From positions 10,168 through 74,167 of the forward strand of contig CAVKRN010000004.1 of assembly GCA_963658695.1 (NCBI GenBank): a stretch of DNA of 64,000 nt. Reading direction: 5' to 3'. Of the stretch, positions 43,273-51,915 are shown one piece after another. Origin of the DNA: CAG-791 sp963658695 (GTDB lineage: Bacteria > Bacillota > Clostridia > Lachnospirales > Lachnospiraceae). The notes beneath the pieces were generated by a model. That model did not search any database and was not told the DNA's origin. It saw nothing but the letters and a program-made list of their open reading frames with translations. Position numbers and translations under genes: made by a program. The first letter of the stretch is position 1, and each line of letters opens with the position of its first letter.

Positions 43273-43327
43273 AATATACGGTACAGTACCCGTCGCTGAC
43301 TGGCGCGTGTACTGTACCGTATATTTT
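43273..43327 (+). terminator. Terminator hairpin whose loop is the R4 core
   Basis: AATATACGGTACAGTAC pairs with GTACTGTACCGTATATT, 17 bp perfect, and TTTATG follows. The loop CCGTCGCTGACTGGCGCGT is the R4 family core. It ends the UMF1 transcript and shows the R4 core placed in the loop of a terminator stem. Confidence 0.8.
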
Positions 43328-43365
43328 ATGATTGGAATTAAGATAGAATGCGAGGCTAAAAGGTG

Positions 43366-44106
43366 ATGGAACAGAATAAGACATTGGTGTGGGCTCATCG
43401 CGGAGCATCTGCTTATGCTCCGGAGAATACGCTGGCTGCATTTGAAAAGTCAGTAGAGATGAAGGCGGATGGTGTTGAGTTGGATGTCCAGCTGAGCGCG
43501 GACAGCGTGGTTGTTGTTGCACACGATGAGGAGCTGGGGCGTGTCAGTGATGGAGCGGGATATCTGAAGGACTATAGCTTCGCCGCGCTGCGTGAACTGA
43601 ATTTCAACCGAACGCATCCGGAATACGCAAGGGCACAAATCCCTACGCTGGAAGAAGTTTATGAACTGCTAAAGCCAACGGGACTTACGGTGAATGTGGA
43701 ATTTAAGACCGGAATATTCTGGTACAGAGGAATTGAAGAAAAGGTACTGGATCTTACAGCGAAGATGGGAATGGAGGATCGTGTTATTTATTCTTCCTTC
43801 AATCATTACACATTGACCCATATTCGCAGGGAGAAGCCGGATGCAGAAACGGGACTCCTGTATTCGGATAACTGGATTGGCGTGGCACCCTACGCCAAGG
43901 ATGTGGTGAAGGTGGAAGCACTCCACCCGGCACTCTACCATCTGCAGGATCCTGAGTATGTGGAAACGGCCCACCAATATGGCTTGAAGACACACGTCTG
44001 GACGGTGAATGATGAAGAATATATGCGCATGTGTGTTCGGATGGGCGTGGAGGCCATCATCACGAATAAGCCGGATTTGTGCAGGCGTGTAGTGGACGAG
44101 GCTTGA
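43366..44106 (+). CDS. Glycerophosphodiester phosphodiesterase
   Basis: 246 residues of the GDPD family. Motifs: VWAHRGASAYAPENT (catalytic His), DGVELDVQLSAD (metal Glu/Asp), VVVAHDEELGR (second His), VNVEFKTG and VWTVNDEEYMR. It hydrolyses glycerophosphodiesters to glycerol 3-phosphate and an alcohol. No signal peptide, so it is cytoplasmic (UgpQ-like). A GTG directly before the ATG could also serve as the start. Followed by a terminator. Confidence 0.9.
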   Translation: MEQNKTLVWAHRGASAYAPENTLAAFEKSVEMKADGVELDVQLSADSVVVVAHDEELGRVSDGAGYLKDYSFAALRELNFNRTHPEYARAQIPTLEEVYELLKPTGLTVNVEFKTGIFWYRGIEEKVLDLTAKMGMEDRVIYSSFNHYTLTHIRREKPDAETGLLYSDNWIGVAPYAKDVVKVEALHPALYHLQDPEYVETAHQYGLKTHVWTVNDEEYMRMCVRMGVEAIITNKPDLCRRVVDEA

Positions 44107-44154
44107 TCAATCAATGGTACAAAACTGTGATATAAGAGCATGTGTGATATACTA

Positions 44155-44184
44155 CGGCCAGATCCGGAAGGGTCTGGCTTTTTA
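44155..44184 (+). terminator. Terminator after the phosphodiesterase gene
   Basis: GGCCAGATCC pairs with GGGTCTGGC around GGAA and runs into TTTTTAT. A TGATATACT extended -10-like box lies at 44148-44156 just before it, so it could also attenuate the importer genes that start at 44213. Confidence 0.75.
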
Positions 44185-44212
44185 TGTGGTTGACCGGGAA
44201 AAGGAGAACAAG

Positions 44213-45916
44213 ATGAAGCGTAGGAGAAAATACCTTCAAATCGTCGGTGCGGTCCTGCTCACAATATGGGCTCTGTGGAGTACATGCGGGGTGGCTGCAG
44301 TCAGTGTAACCGCATCTGAGACTACCGGGAAGCAGACACAGGATGCGGCAGAAAGTAAAGAGGAATCCGGTACATCAAGGAGCGAGGATGCGTCTGTTGC
44401 AAAGGCTTCTTATGTGGATCTGTTGGATGGCAAAACAGCTGGCGTAATGACGGGAACACCGCAAGACAGTTTTGCCCGTTTAGCATTTCCGAATGCAAAA
44501 CTGGATTACTACAATAATATTGCGGATTTGTCACTGGCACTTCATATGGGCAAAGTGGATTTTATTGTTTTGCCGGTCACAAACTATTACAGTCTCGCGG
44601 AACAATATCCGGAATTTGGATATCTTGATATGCCGATTGTAGAACTTGATATTGGCGAGATTTTTCCGAAAACGCAGGCGTCGGATGAGCTCCGCACGGA
44701 ACTGAATGCATACATCGCCAAGATCAAAGAAAACGGAGAACTGGAAAGACTCCAGAATTACTGGCTTTATCCGAGGGATTGGGAGAACGTGGATATTCCA
44801 ACAAGCGGAGAGAACGGTGTTCTGAATCTTGCGACAATTAATACATTGAAGCCGTTCTCCTTCATGCTTAATGGGAAAAATGCCGGATTTGACATTGCTG
44901 TCCTCGCGGGTTTTGGCAAAGAGTATGGCTATGGATTTCACATCGAAAACGTAGATTTTGCAGATGCGCTGAGTGGGATTGCCGCAGATAAATATGACCT
45001 CGCGGCAGGACAGATTGCTTGGACGAAGGAACGCGCAGAGAACGTTGAATATTCTGATTTTCTGTACAAAATGGTTGTTGTTCCAATTATCAATACGGAT
45101 CATATACGTACTGACGATACTGTTATGGCATACGATACAGAAGGCAGTGCGGGGCAGGCGCCGGATACGTCTTCCGTGACAGCAAGGGAAAATGAAAATG
45201 CCCTATTGAGGAGTATCCGGAGGTCGCTGTTGGAAGAGGATCGATGGAAATCGGTTTTGAACGGCCTTGGTGTCACACTGGTGATTATGATGGCAGGATT
45301 TGTACTGGCAAATGTGCTTGGGGCAATTCTATGTGCTATGGCAATGGCGCGTATAAAAATACTTCGCATAATAGCAGACGTGTATTCAGCCTTGATGCAG
45401 GGACTGCCGGTGGTGGTTGTTCTGATGCTTCTGTACTATGTGGTATTTGGACATTCCCAAATATCAAATGTTGTGGTGTCAATACTTGGACTTGGAATGA
45501 TTTTCGGAGCATATATGGCTCAGCTGTTTGAAAATGGTATCCGCGGTGTTGATAAAGGGCAGTGGGAGGCTGCATTGGCTTCCGGGTTGACCGGAAGAGA
45601 GGCCTTTGTCGGGATCGTGCTGCCACAGGCTGCGCGGTCGATGCTCCCAGGGTATTTTAGTAATTTAATCAGCCTGATGAAGAGCACAGCGGTTGTGGGC
45701 TACATTGCTGTGACAGATCTTACGAAGGTGGGAGACATTATCCGCAGCAGTACCTTTGAGGCGGTTGTGCCGCTTGTGATCGTTGCTGGCCTTTACCTTG
45801 GCATGGCAGGGATTCTTCTTTTCGTAATGCATTTACTGCGACAACGACTGGAGAGGAGGCAGACCAAGAAAAAGGGAGGACAGAACACATTGATTGACGG
45901 TGGAAAAAGGGGGTGA
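44213..45916 (+). CDS. Amino-acid-type ABC importer: binding domain fused to permease
   Basis: 567 residues from the ATG at 44213 (AAAAGGAG upstream). Signal-like helix, a polar linker, then a binding region in reversed lobe order: first the segment normally second (DLLDGKTAGVMTGTPQD, ALHMGKVDFIVLP, NGELERLQNYW), then the segment normally first (LNLATINTLKPFSFMLNGK, GFDIAVLAGF, KYDLAAGQIAWTKERAENV). After a linker comes a HisM/GlnP-type permease with the EAA-like loop QWEAALASGLTGREAFVGIV. Fused binding-permease proteins such as GlnP are known for glutamine/glutamate. It should take up a polar amino acid. The ATPase gene starts 4 nt after the stop. Confidence 0.85.
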   Translation: MKRRRKYLQIVGAVLLTIWALWSTCGVAAVSVTASETTGKQTQDAAESKEESGTSRSEDASVAKASYVDLLDGKTAGVMTGTPQDSFARLAFPNAKLDYYNNIADLSLALHMGKVDFIVLPVTNYYSLAEQYPEFGYLDMPIVELDIGEIFPKTQASDELRTELNAYIAKIKENGELERLQNYWLYPRDWENVDIPTSGENGVLNLATINTLKPFSFMLNGKNAGFDIAVLAGFGKEYGYGFHIENVDFADALSGIAADKYDLAAGQIAWTKERAENVEYSDFLYKMVVVPIINTDHIRTDDTVMAYDTEGSAGQAPDTSSVTARENENALLRSIRRSLLEEDRWKSVLNGLGVTLVIMMAGFVLANVLGAILCAMAMARIKILRIIADVYSALMQGLPVVVVLMLLYYVVFGHSQISNVVVSILGLGMIFGAYMAQLFENGIRGVDKGQWEAALASGLTGREAFVGIVLPQAARSMLPGYFSNLISLMKSTAVVGYIAVTDLTKVGDIIRSSTFEAVVPLVIVAGLYLGMAGILLFVMHLLRQRLERRQTKKKGGQNTLIDGGKRG

Positions 45917-45920
45917 CAGG

Positions 45921-47027
45921 ATGAGAGAAGAGCTGATTAACATTGAGCATCTGCAAAAGAGATTTGCGGATGAAGCAATTTTGAAGGATGTCAGCACGGT
46001 GATCCGCAAAGGGGAAATTGTTGTTATTATTGGACCGTCCGGAACCGGAAAATCTACTTTTTTGCGCTGTCTGAACCGACTGGAAACGCCAACCTCCGGT
46101 AGGATCATCTTCAATGGTGCGGATATGGGGGCAAAGGATTGTAATCTCAGTAAGGTGCGTCAGAAAATGGGAATGGTTTTTCAGGGATTCAACCTGTACC
46201 ATCATATGAATGCAATCGACAACATTATGTATGCACCCATAAAGGTTCTGGGACTGTCCCGGGAAGAGGCTTACCAAAGAGGGAAAATGCTACTGCGGAT
46301 GGTTGGACTCGAGGAGAAGGAGATGAGTTATCCGGATGAGCTTTCCGGCGGACAGAAACAAAGAATTGCTATTGCCAGAACACTCGCTACGGAACCGGAG
46401 GTTATCCTGTTTGATGAGCCAACATCAGCGCTGGATCCAACCATGGAGGGTGAGGTGGTGGCTGTAATCCAGCGGCTTGCGAAGGAAGGAATGACAATGG
46501 TGATTGTCACGCACAATATGCGTCTTGCCAGAAGCGTGGCAACCCGTGTTATTTATATGGATCATGGAACCATTTGCGAGGAGGGAATGCCTGAACAGAT
46601 TTTTGACCATCCGCAGAAGGAGGAAACGCAGCGGTTCGTGAAAGGTTTATCTGGACTGCATATGAGTTTCTTGCGTGATGATCTGGATTATCTGGGACTT
46701 CTTAGCAAGATCCATGAACTGGCAATTCGAAAGCTGTTTTCGCCGAAATTTGTTTACAGGATTGAGGCTTCTATAGAAGAAATATACCTGCAGACCGTTT
46801 TGCCGACACTGGAGGACAATATTCTGGTGCACTTTGATTTGGAATACTCTGAGAAAACGGAAAGCTGTGAAATCCGGTTTCGCTGGTCATCGAAGCCTCA
46901 GAATCCGTTGGAGAATATGGATGATCTGTCCCGCAGGTTGACAGAATATGCGGCCAGAAATGTTGAATATCACTATGCCGAGGATGACGGCAATGAAATT
47001 CAGATTGTAGTTGACGAGCACGCTTAA
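45921..47027 (+). CDS. Amino-acid-type ABC importer ATPase with extra C-terminal domain
   Basis: 368 residues from the ATG at 45921 (AGGGGGTG upstream). The first 240 are a GlnQ/HisP-type ATPase: Walker A GPSGTGKSTFL, Q-loop VFQGFNLYHHM, LSGGQKQRIAIARTLA, VILFDEPTSALDP and switch His in VTHNMRLARS. About 125 residues follow that normal family members lack. That tail (SFLRDDLDYLGLL, EASIEEIYLQTVLP, IRFRWSSKPQNP, DDGNEIQIVV) resembles an RsbW-like HATPase fold without its nucleotide-binding residues. The tail may be regulatory. The stop codon overlaps an R2 palindrome. Confidence 0.88.
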   Translation: MREELINIEHLQKRFADEAILKDVSTVIRKGEIVVIIGPSGTGKSTFLRCLNRLETPTSGRIIFNGADMGAKDCNLSKVRQKMGMVFQGFNLYHHMNAIDNIMYAPIKVLGLSREEAYQRGKMLLRMVGLEEKEMSYPDELSGGQKQRIAIARTLATEPEVILFDEPTSALDPTMEGEVVAVIQRLAKEGMTMVIVTHNMRLARSVATRVIYMDHGTICEEGMPEQIFDHPQKEETQRFVKGLSGLHMSFLRDDLDYLGLLSKIHELAIRKLFSPKFVYRIEASIEEIYLQTVLPTLEDNILVHFDLEYSEKTESCEIRFRWSSKPQNPLENMDDLSRRLTEYAARNVEYHYAEDDGNEIQIVVDEHA

Positions 47028-47057
47028 GGAAATGCTGATTAAATCAGCATTTCCCTA
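47025..47057. repeat. Palindromic repeat family R2, perfect copy
   Basis: GGAAATGCTGATT and AATCAGCATTTCC are exact complements around the centre. It starts in the TAA of the ATPase gene. Its mate at 5838 has the same centre but one changed arm pair (ACGC versus ATGC). Confidence 0.75.
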
Positions 47058-47171
47058 GAAAGCGGATACCTTGAAATCGGCGTTGCGGCTGAGGTATCAT
47101 AGATCTTCGGACAAACGGCATGGCAACATGCTGGGGCTTGAATGGCTATGTTTTAGATTACTTACGGGTTT

Positions 47172-48854
47172 ATGAAATTGCGGGAAAAAAGGTTTGAGAT
47201 TAAGAAAAATGCAGGTCAGCATGCGGCCAGGTTTCTGGTGACGGTGCTGGCCGGTTTTGTTGTTACGCCGTGTGTGGCTGCGGCAGCAGAGGTGTCGGAA
47301 GTGTCCCGGGAGACGCAGGAGGAGTCTGCGAATTCGCCGGCGACACTGCAGCAGGCAGGTGAACCGGAGGAGTCTGCGGATTCGTCGGTGGCATTGCAGC
47401 AGGTTGATACGGAAGAGGAATCCGAGCAGGAGTATGACCGGATGCTCCTGCCGGGCGCCGGCTTTTCGTATGCATTTTCTGCGCGCAAGGTTTCTCTGCA
47501 GGATGTCAATGATCAGGGGAATGAGACGGGAAGGGATGATATTGTTGCAACCACGTTGACACCGGTGCAGGTCAAGGAGCAGTCTGTGGTGAATGCGGTA
47601 TCCCAGACACAGGGAATCCATATTGATACTGCAACGGCTACAATTCTGTCAGCGACCGCAGTGACGGTTGTATCGGATGCGAACATTGCTCTTCAACTGG
47701 CACATATGGCGGACAGGAGACAGACGCAGCTCAAGCTCGACCAAGGCGTTATTACGGCGATAGAGGCGGAAACGCTCCTGGCATCGGCAAACGGCGAGAG
47801 CGCATCCGATAACGGTGAGGAGACAACCATCTCCATTGCGGATGGCAAGGCGGATGGATCGGATCCGGTGGATGCCGATGAGACACCGGCCACGGATTCG
47901 AATGGAAATGAACTGGTGGTAGCGCAGGTCAATGGATATATCAATGTGCGGGCAGATGCGGATACCGAGGCAGAGATTGTCGGTAAACTGTACAACAGCT
48001 CTGTTGCGAAGGTGCTTGGACGCACGGGGAACGGATGGGCGCGCATCCAATCCGGCGATGTCACCGGCTACATTCGGGAGGAGTATGTTGCCACCGGTAA
48101 TACGGCACAGCAGCTGGCGGATTCGGTGGTGACCAAGCAGGCGGTGGTGACGACGGAAACGCTCCGCGTCCGCGTGGCACCGATTGCGGATTCTGACGTT
48201 ATCACTTTGATCGGTCAGGGGGAGACGTTGGACATTCTCGAAGAAGCTGATGGCTGGTACAAGATCAACACCGAGGATGGCGAGGGATATATTTCTTCTG
48301 ATTTTGCCGATGTCGAGGAGATCTACCCGGAGGCAATATCCAGAGCGCAGGAAGAGGCTGAGGAGGCTGCGGCAGCGGCATCCAGCGCCGCTGAGGAAGA
48401 AGCCAGAAAGGCCCAAGAGCAGGCAAACAGCAGTTCCAAGAATGTCAAAAAGACGTCTGGTTCTGCGTCACTGAATACCTATAACGGCAGCAGCGGCTCC
48501 GGCAGTGCATCCGGACAGGCGGTGGCCAACTATGCGCTGCAGTTCGTAGGCAATCCGTACGTCTGGGGAGGCTCCAGTCTGACCAACGGTGCAGACTGCT
48601 CCGGCTTTACCATGGCAGTGTATGCGAACTTTGGTGTGAGCCTGCCGCATTATACGGGTTCGCAGCAACAGTGCGGCACAGCAGTGAACTCCTTGTCAGA
48701 GGCGCAGCCGGGCGATCTGATCCTGTATTCCGGGCATGTGGCCATTTATCTTGGCAACAATCAGATCGTACATGCCTCCAGTCCGCGGTACGGCATTACG
48801 ACGGGAACCGCAACGTACCGCAACATCGTGGCGATTCGAAGAATTCTGCAGTAG
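47172..48854 (+). CDS. SH3b-NlpC/P60 cell-wall hydrolase
   Basis: 560 residues: signal peptide (FLVTVLAGFVVTPCVAAAA), a low-complexity acidic region, a region of unknown fold (about 80-245), two bacterial SH3 domains (VNGYINVRADADTEAEIVGK; TETLRVRVAPIADSDVI), an Ala/Glu-rich coiled stretch, a Ser/Gly linker and a C-terminal NlpC/P60 domain. Catalytic Cys476 (ADCSGF), His522 (GHVAIYLG) and His534 (IVHASSP) are in place. It cuts peptidoglycan stem peptides outside the cell, with SH3 domains binding the wall. No clear ribosome binding site precedes this ATG. Confidence 0.88.
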   Translation: MKLREKRFEIKKNAGQHAARFLVTVLAGFVVTPCVAAAAEVSEVSRETQEESANSPATLQQAGEPEESADSSVALQQVDTEEESEQEYDRMLLPGAGFSYAFSARKVSLQDVNDQGNETGRDDIVATTLTPVQVKEQSVVNAVSQTQGIHIDTATATILSATAVTVVSDANIALQLAHMADRRQTQLKLDQGVITAIEAETLLASANGESASDNGEETTISIADGKADGSDPVDADETPATDSNGNELVVAQVNGYINVRADADTEAEIVGKLYNSSVAKVLGRTGNGWARIQSGDVTGYIREEYVATGNTAQQLADSVVTKQAVVTTETLRVRVAPIADSDVITLIGQGETLDILEEADGWYKINTEDGEGYISSDFADVEEIYPEAISRAQEEAEEAAAAASSAAEEEARKAQEQANSSSKNVKKTSGSASLNTYNGSSGSGSASGQAVANYALQFVGNPYVWGGSSLTNGADCSGFTMAVYANFGVSLPHYTGSQQQCGTAVNSLSEAQPGDLILYSGHVAIYLGNNQIVHASSPRYGITTGTATYRNIVAIRRILQ

Positions 48855-49030
48855 CAAAGAGCTCAGAGGTGGCGGTAATAAGCTGCTTCTGAGCTTTATT
48901 TTAAGTTTCAGAAATGAATGCGATCGTTTACTAATTTTTTAGAAAATTATGCGGCAATATATGGTAAAATATATTCAATAAAAAACCACCGCTGGTTTTC
49001 TAAAAAGGATTCCGGCAGAAAGGGGTATAC

Positions 49031-49561
49031 ATGAAGTATACAATCGTGGGGAAGAATGTAGAGGTAACTCCGGGACTGGACAATGCGATTCGCAGCAAGC
49101 TGGATAAGCTGGACCGGTTCTTTTCACCGGAAACGCCGGTTCGTGTGACGCTGAGCGTGGAAAAGGAGCGTCAGAGAATTGAGGTAACCATTCCGGTGCG
49201 GGATGGAATCATCCGTTCGGAACAGGTCAGCAATGACATGTATGTCAGCCTTGATCTGGTTGAGGAAGTGATTGAGCGTCAGCTCAAGAAATATAAGAAC
49301 AAGATTGTGGACCGTCATCAGGATGCGGGCAATGACTTTCGCCGGGAATTTCTGGATCAGGACTATCTGCCGGAGGAAGACATTCAGATCTCTCGCCGCA
49401 AGCAGTTTGATATGAAGCCGATGTATCCGGAGGATGCCTGCCTGGAGATGGAGCTTCTGGGACATGATTTTTATCTGTTCTGCAATGCAGAGACGGAGCA
49501 GCTCAATGTGGTTTACAAGAGAAAGGGCGGAACCTACGGCCTGATCGAACCGGATCTATAA
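49031..49561 (+). CDS. hpf: Ribosome hibernation promoting factor, long form
   Basis: 176 residues: N-terminal S30AE/RaiA domain (KYTIVGKNVEVTPGLDNAI, LDKLDRFF, YVSLDLVEEVIERQLKKYK) and the C-terminal dimerisation domain of long HPF (KPMYPEDACLEMELLGHDFYLF). Long HPF pairs two ribosomes into inactive 100S dimers in stationary phase. AAAGGGG precedes the start. A terminator follows at 49603. Confidence 0.94.
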   Translation: MKYTIVGKNVEVTPGLDNAIRSKLDKLDRFFSPETPVRVTLSVEKERQRIEVTIPVRDGIIRSEQVSNDMYVSLDLVEEVIERQLKKYKNKIVDRHQDAGNDFRREFLDQDYLPEEDIQISRRKQFDMKPMYPEDACLEMELLGHDFYLFCNAETEQLNVVYKRKGGTYGLIEPDL

Positions 49562-49602
49562 GAAATCTATAAGATTTATAAAAAAATTCTATAATGCCAT
49601 GA

Positions 49603-49642
49603 AGACAGCCCCTTTGCTCGTTGAAATAGCAAAGGGGCTGTG
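49603..49642 (+). terminator. hpf terminator overlapping the thl promoter
   Basis: AGCCCCTTTGCT pairs perfectly with AGCAAAGGGGCT around CGTTGAAAT. Only a short T-poor tail follows (GTGCTATAATTTCC). The loop carries the -35 box and the 3' arm the spacer of the next promoter. Confidence 0.75.
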
Positions 49643-49649
49643 CTATAAT
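49621..49649 (+). promoter_or_regulatory. Promoter of the butyrate operon
   Basis: TTGAAA (49621-49626), a 17-bp spacer, and a perfect TATAAT (49644-49649). The thiolase start lies 86 bp downstream. The promoter is embedded in the hpf terminator hairpin. Confidence 0.82.
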
Positions 49650-49661
49650 TTCCACAGTGGT

Positions 49662-49679
49662 GTGATAAAAAATTAACAA
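49662..49679. promoter_or_regulatory. Putative Rex operator of the butyrate operon
   Basis: GTGATAA-AAAA-TTAACAA matches the Rex consensus TTGTTAA-N4-TTAACAA at 12 of 14 positions, with the right half perfect. It starts 12 bp after the -10 box, where a bound repressor would block transcription. Rex senses NADH/NAD+ and is known to repress butyryl-CoA genes in clostridia. No rex gene is in the window. Confidence 0.68.
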
Positions 49680-49734
49680 AGTCACCCCGAACAATGAAAA
49701 CGAATTGTTGTATTGGATTGGAGGAATGAGAGAC

Positions 49735-50919
49735 ATGGCAGACAGAATCGTGATTGCTAGTGCTTGCCGTACGGCAGTAGGAAAGATGGGCGGCACCCTT
49801 TCCGCAACTCCCGCTGCAGAGCTTGGCTCTATCGTAATTAAGGAGGCTGTAAAGCGTGCCGGAATCAAGCCGGAGGACGTAGATCAGGTATTCATGGGAT
49901 GCGTTATTCAGGCTGCACAGGGACAGAACATTGCCAGACAGTGCTCTTTGAAGGCAGGACTTCCCATCGAGACACCTGCAGTTACATTGAATGTGGTATG
50001 CGGCTCCGGACTGTATGCGGTAAATCTGGCAGCAAGCCTGATCAAGGCAGGCGAGGCTGAGGTTGTTGTGGCTGGCGGCACAGAGAACATGTCCATGGCT
50101 CCTTACGCACTGCCGAAGGCGCGTTACGGATACCGCATGAACAACGGAACGCTGGTTGACTGCATGGTAAACGATGCGCTGTGGGATGTGTTCAATGACT
50201 ACCACATGATCCAGACAGCAGACAATGTGGCGAAGCAGTGGGGACTTACCAGAGAAGAGCTGGATGAGTTTGCAGCGAATTCGCAGACCAAAGCTGCAGA
50301 GGCTATCGAGGCAGGTCGTTTCAAAGAAGAGATCGTTCCGGTAGAGATCAAGAAGAAGAAAGAGACCATCATTTTTGATACCGATGAGGGCCCTCGCGGC
50401 AGACAGACTGCTGCAGACATTGCGAAGATGCGCGCCATCAATCCGGACGGCGTTACGACGGCGGCAAATGCTTCCGGTATCAATGACGGAGCAGCTGCAC
50501 TGGTTGTCATGAGCGAGTCGAAGGCCAAAGAGCTTGGCGTAACTCCGATGGCTGTTTGGACGGCTGGTGCGCTTGGCGGTGTGGATCCTTCCATCATGGG
50601 TGTTGGACCGGTTGCTTCTACCAGAAAGGTTCTGGCAAAGACTGGTCTTACTATTGATGATTTTGATCTGTACGAGGCAAATGAGGCATTTGCAGCACAG
50701 TCGGTTGCAGTCGGCAAGGACCTTGGCTTTGATCTTAGCAAGCTGAATGTAAACGGTGGTGCTATTGCAATCGGACATCCGGTTGGTGCATCCGGTGCAC
50801 GTATCCTGACGACGCTTCTGTATGCAATGAAGCAGCGTGATGCAAAGCGCGGTCTTGCTACTCTTTGCATTGGCGGCGGCATGGGCTGCAGCACGGTTGT
50901 GGAGAAGTACGAACAGTAA
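49735..50919 (+). CDS. thlA: Acetyl-CoA acetyltransferase (thiolase), butyrate operon
   Basis: 394 residues from the ATG at 49735, which has GGAGG 10 nt upstream. Thiolase active site: nucleophile Cys89 in NVVCGSGLYAVN, His in AIGHPVGASGARI and the second Cys in GGGMGCSTVVEKY. It condenses two acetyl-CoA to acetoacetyl-CoA, the first step to butyryl-CoA. First gene of a six-gene run in pathway order with its own promoter. A close paralogue lies at 57829. Confidence 0.95.
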   Translation: MADRIVIASACRTAVGKMGGTLSATPAAELGSIVIKEAVKRAGIKPEDVDQVFMGCVIQAAQGQNIARQCSLKAGLPIETPAVTLNVVCGSGLYAVNLAASLIKAGEAEVVVAGGTENMSMAPYALPKARYGYRMNNGTLVDCMVNDALWDVFNDYHMIQTADNVAKQWGLTREELDEFAANSQTKAAEAIEAGRFKEEIVPVEIKKKKETIIFDTDEGPRGRQTAADIAKMRAINPDGVTTAANASGINDGAAALVVMSESKAKELGVTPMAVWTAGALGGVDPSIMGVGPVASTRKVLAKTGLTIDDFDLYEANEAFAAQSVAVGKDLGFDLSKLNVNGGAIAIGHPVGASGARILTTLLYAMKQRDAKRGLATLCIGGGMGCSTVVEKYEQ

Positions 50920-50988
50920 CTGTTCAGAGCTGGGCAAATTCGCAAAAGTACGCGAGTCTTATAGATTCTGTAGAAAGGCGGGGTTCCA

Positions 50989-51783
50989 ATGGGTTTTGTA
51001 GATTATGAAGTAGAAGGCGCGGTAGGGCTGATCACAATCAATCGTCCGAAGGCATTGAACGCTCTGAATTCGCAGGTGCTCGATGACCTGGCAGCGGTAA
51101 TTGACGGCGTGGATCTGGATGTTGTTCGCTGCCTGATTCTTACCGGAGCAGGGGACAAATCCTTTGTGGCTGGTGCAGATATCGGCGAGATGTCTACCCT
51201 TACGAAGGCAGAGGGAGAGGCATTCGGCAAGAAGGGAAATGATCTTTTCCGCCGCATTGAGACGCTCCCGATTCCGGTCATTGCAGCAATTAACGGCTTT
51301 GCACTTGGTGGCGGTAACGAGATCGCTATGAGCTGCGATTTCCGTATTTGCTCCGACAATGCCGTTTTCGGTCAGCCGGAGGTTGGTCTTGGAATTACAC
51401 CCGGCTTTGGTGGAACGCAGCGTCTGGCACGTCTGATCGGACCTGGAATGGCCAAGCAGCTGGTATACACCGCACGCAATATCAAGGCAGACGAGGCGCT
51501 TCGCATCGGACTGGTAAACCAGGTGGTTACACTGGAGGAGCTCCTTCCCACCGCGAAGAAGCTTGCTTCTGTCATCGCCGGAAATGCGCCGATTGCGGTT
51601 CGCGCATGCAAGGAAGCAATCAACGTTGGCCTTGAGCAGGGAATGGACGATGCCATTGTAACCGAGGAGAAGCTCTTCGGCTCCTGCTTTGAGTCGGAGG
51701 ATCAGAAAGAGGGAATGGCAAATTTCCTCCGCAAGAAGGATGATCCGGCAAAGGTGAAGCACGTTGCCTTCCAGAACAAATAG
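50989..51783 (+). CDS. crt: 3-hydroxybutyryl-CoA dehydratase (crotonase)
   Basis: 264 residues of the enoyl-CoA hydratase family: NRPKALNALNSQVLDDL, the oxyanion-hole segment AGADIGEMSTL, AINGFALGGGNEIAMSCD with one catalytic Glu, and FGQPEVGLGITPGFGGTQ with the second. It dehydrates 3-hydroxybutyryl-CoA to crotonyl-CoA. AAAGGCGGGG precedes the ATG. A perfect hairpin without a T-run follows before hbd. Confidence 0.94.
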   Translation: MGFVDYEVEGAVGLITINRPKALNALNSQVLDDLAAVIDGVDLDVVRCLILTGAGDKSFVAGADIGEMSTLTKAEGEAFGKKGNDLFRRIETLPIPVIAAINGFALGGGNEIAMSCDFRICSDNAVFGQPEVGLGITPGFGGTQRLARLIGPGMAKQLVYTARNIKADEALRIGLVNQVVTLEELLPTAKKLASVIAGNAPIAVRACKEAINVGLEQGMDDAIVTEEKLFGSCFESEDQKEGMANFLRKKDDPAKVKHVAFQNK

Positions 51784-51808
51784 ATGATGTAGTGATTGTT
51801 CGGCGCCA

Positions 51809-51838
51809 TCTCGATTTTCCCTGGGGAAATCGAGATGT
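51809..51838. repeat. Intercistronic hairpin between crt and hbd
   Basis: CATCTCGATTTTCCC and GGGGAAATCGAGATG form a stem of about 13 pairs around a tiny loop. No T-run follows, so RNA processing or stability is more likely than termination. Confidence 0.6.
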
Positions 51839-51915
51839 GTGCTGAATCGTTGCGCTTTTACAACATAAGATACAGCGTATTGTTAACATGGAGTTATTTT
51901 CAGGAGGAAATTGAA

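Noticed and set aside
51877..51890. Second Rex operator before hbd (TTGTTAACATGG)
   Set aside because: Only one half-site is good; the other half does not match.
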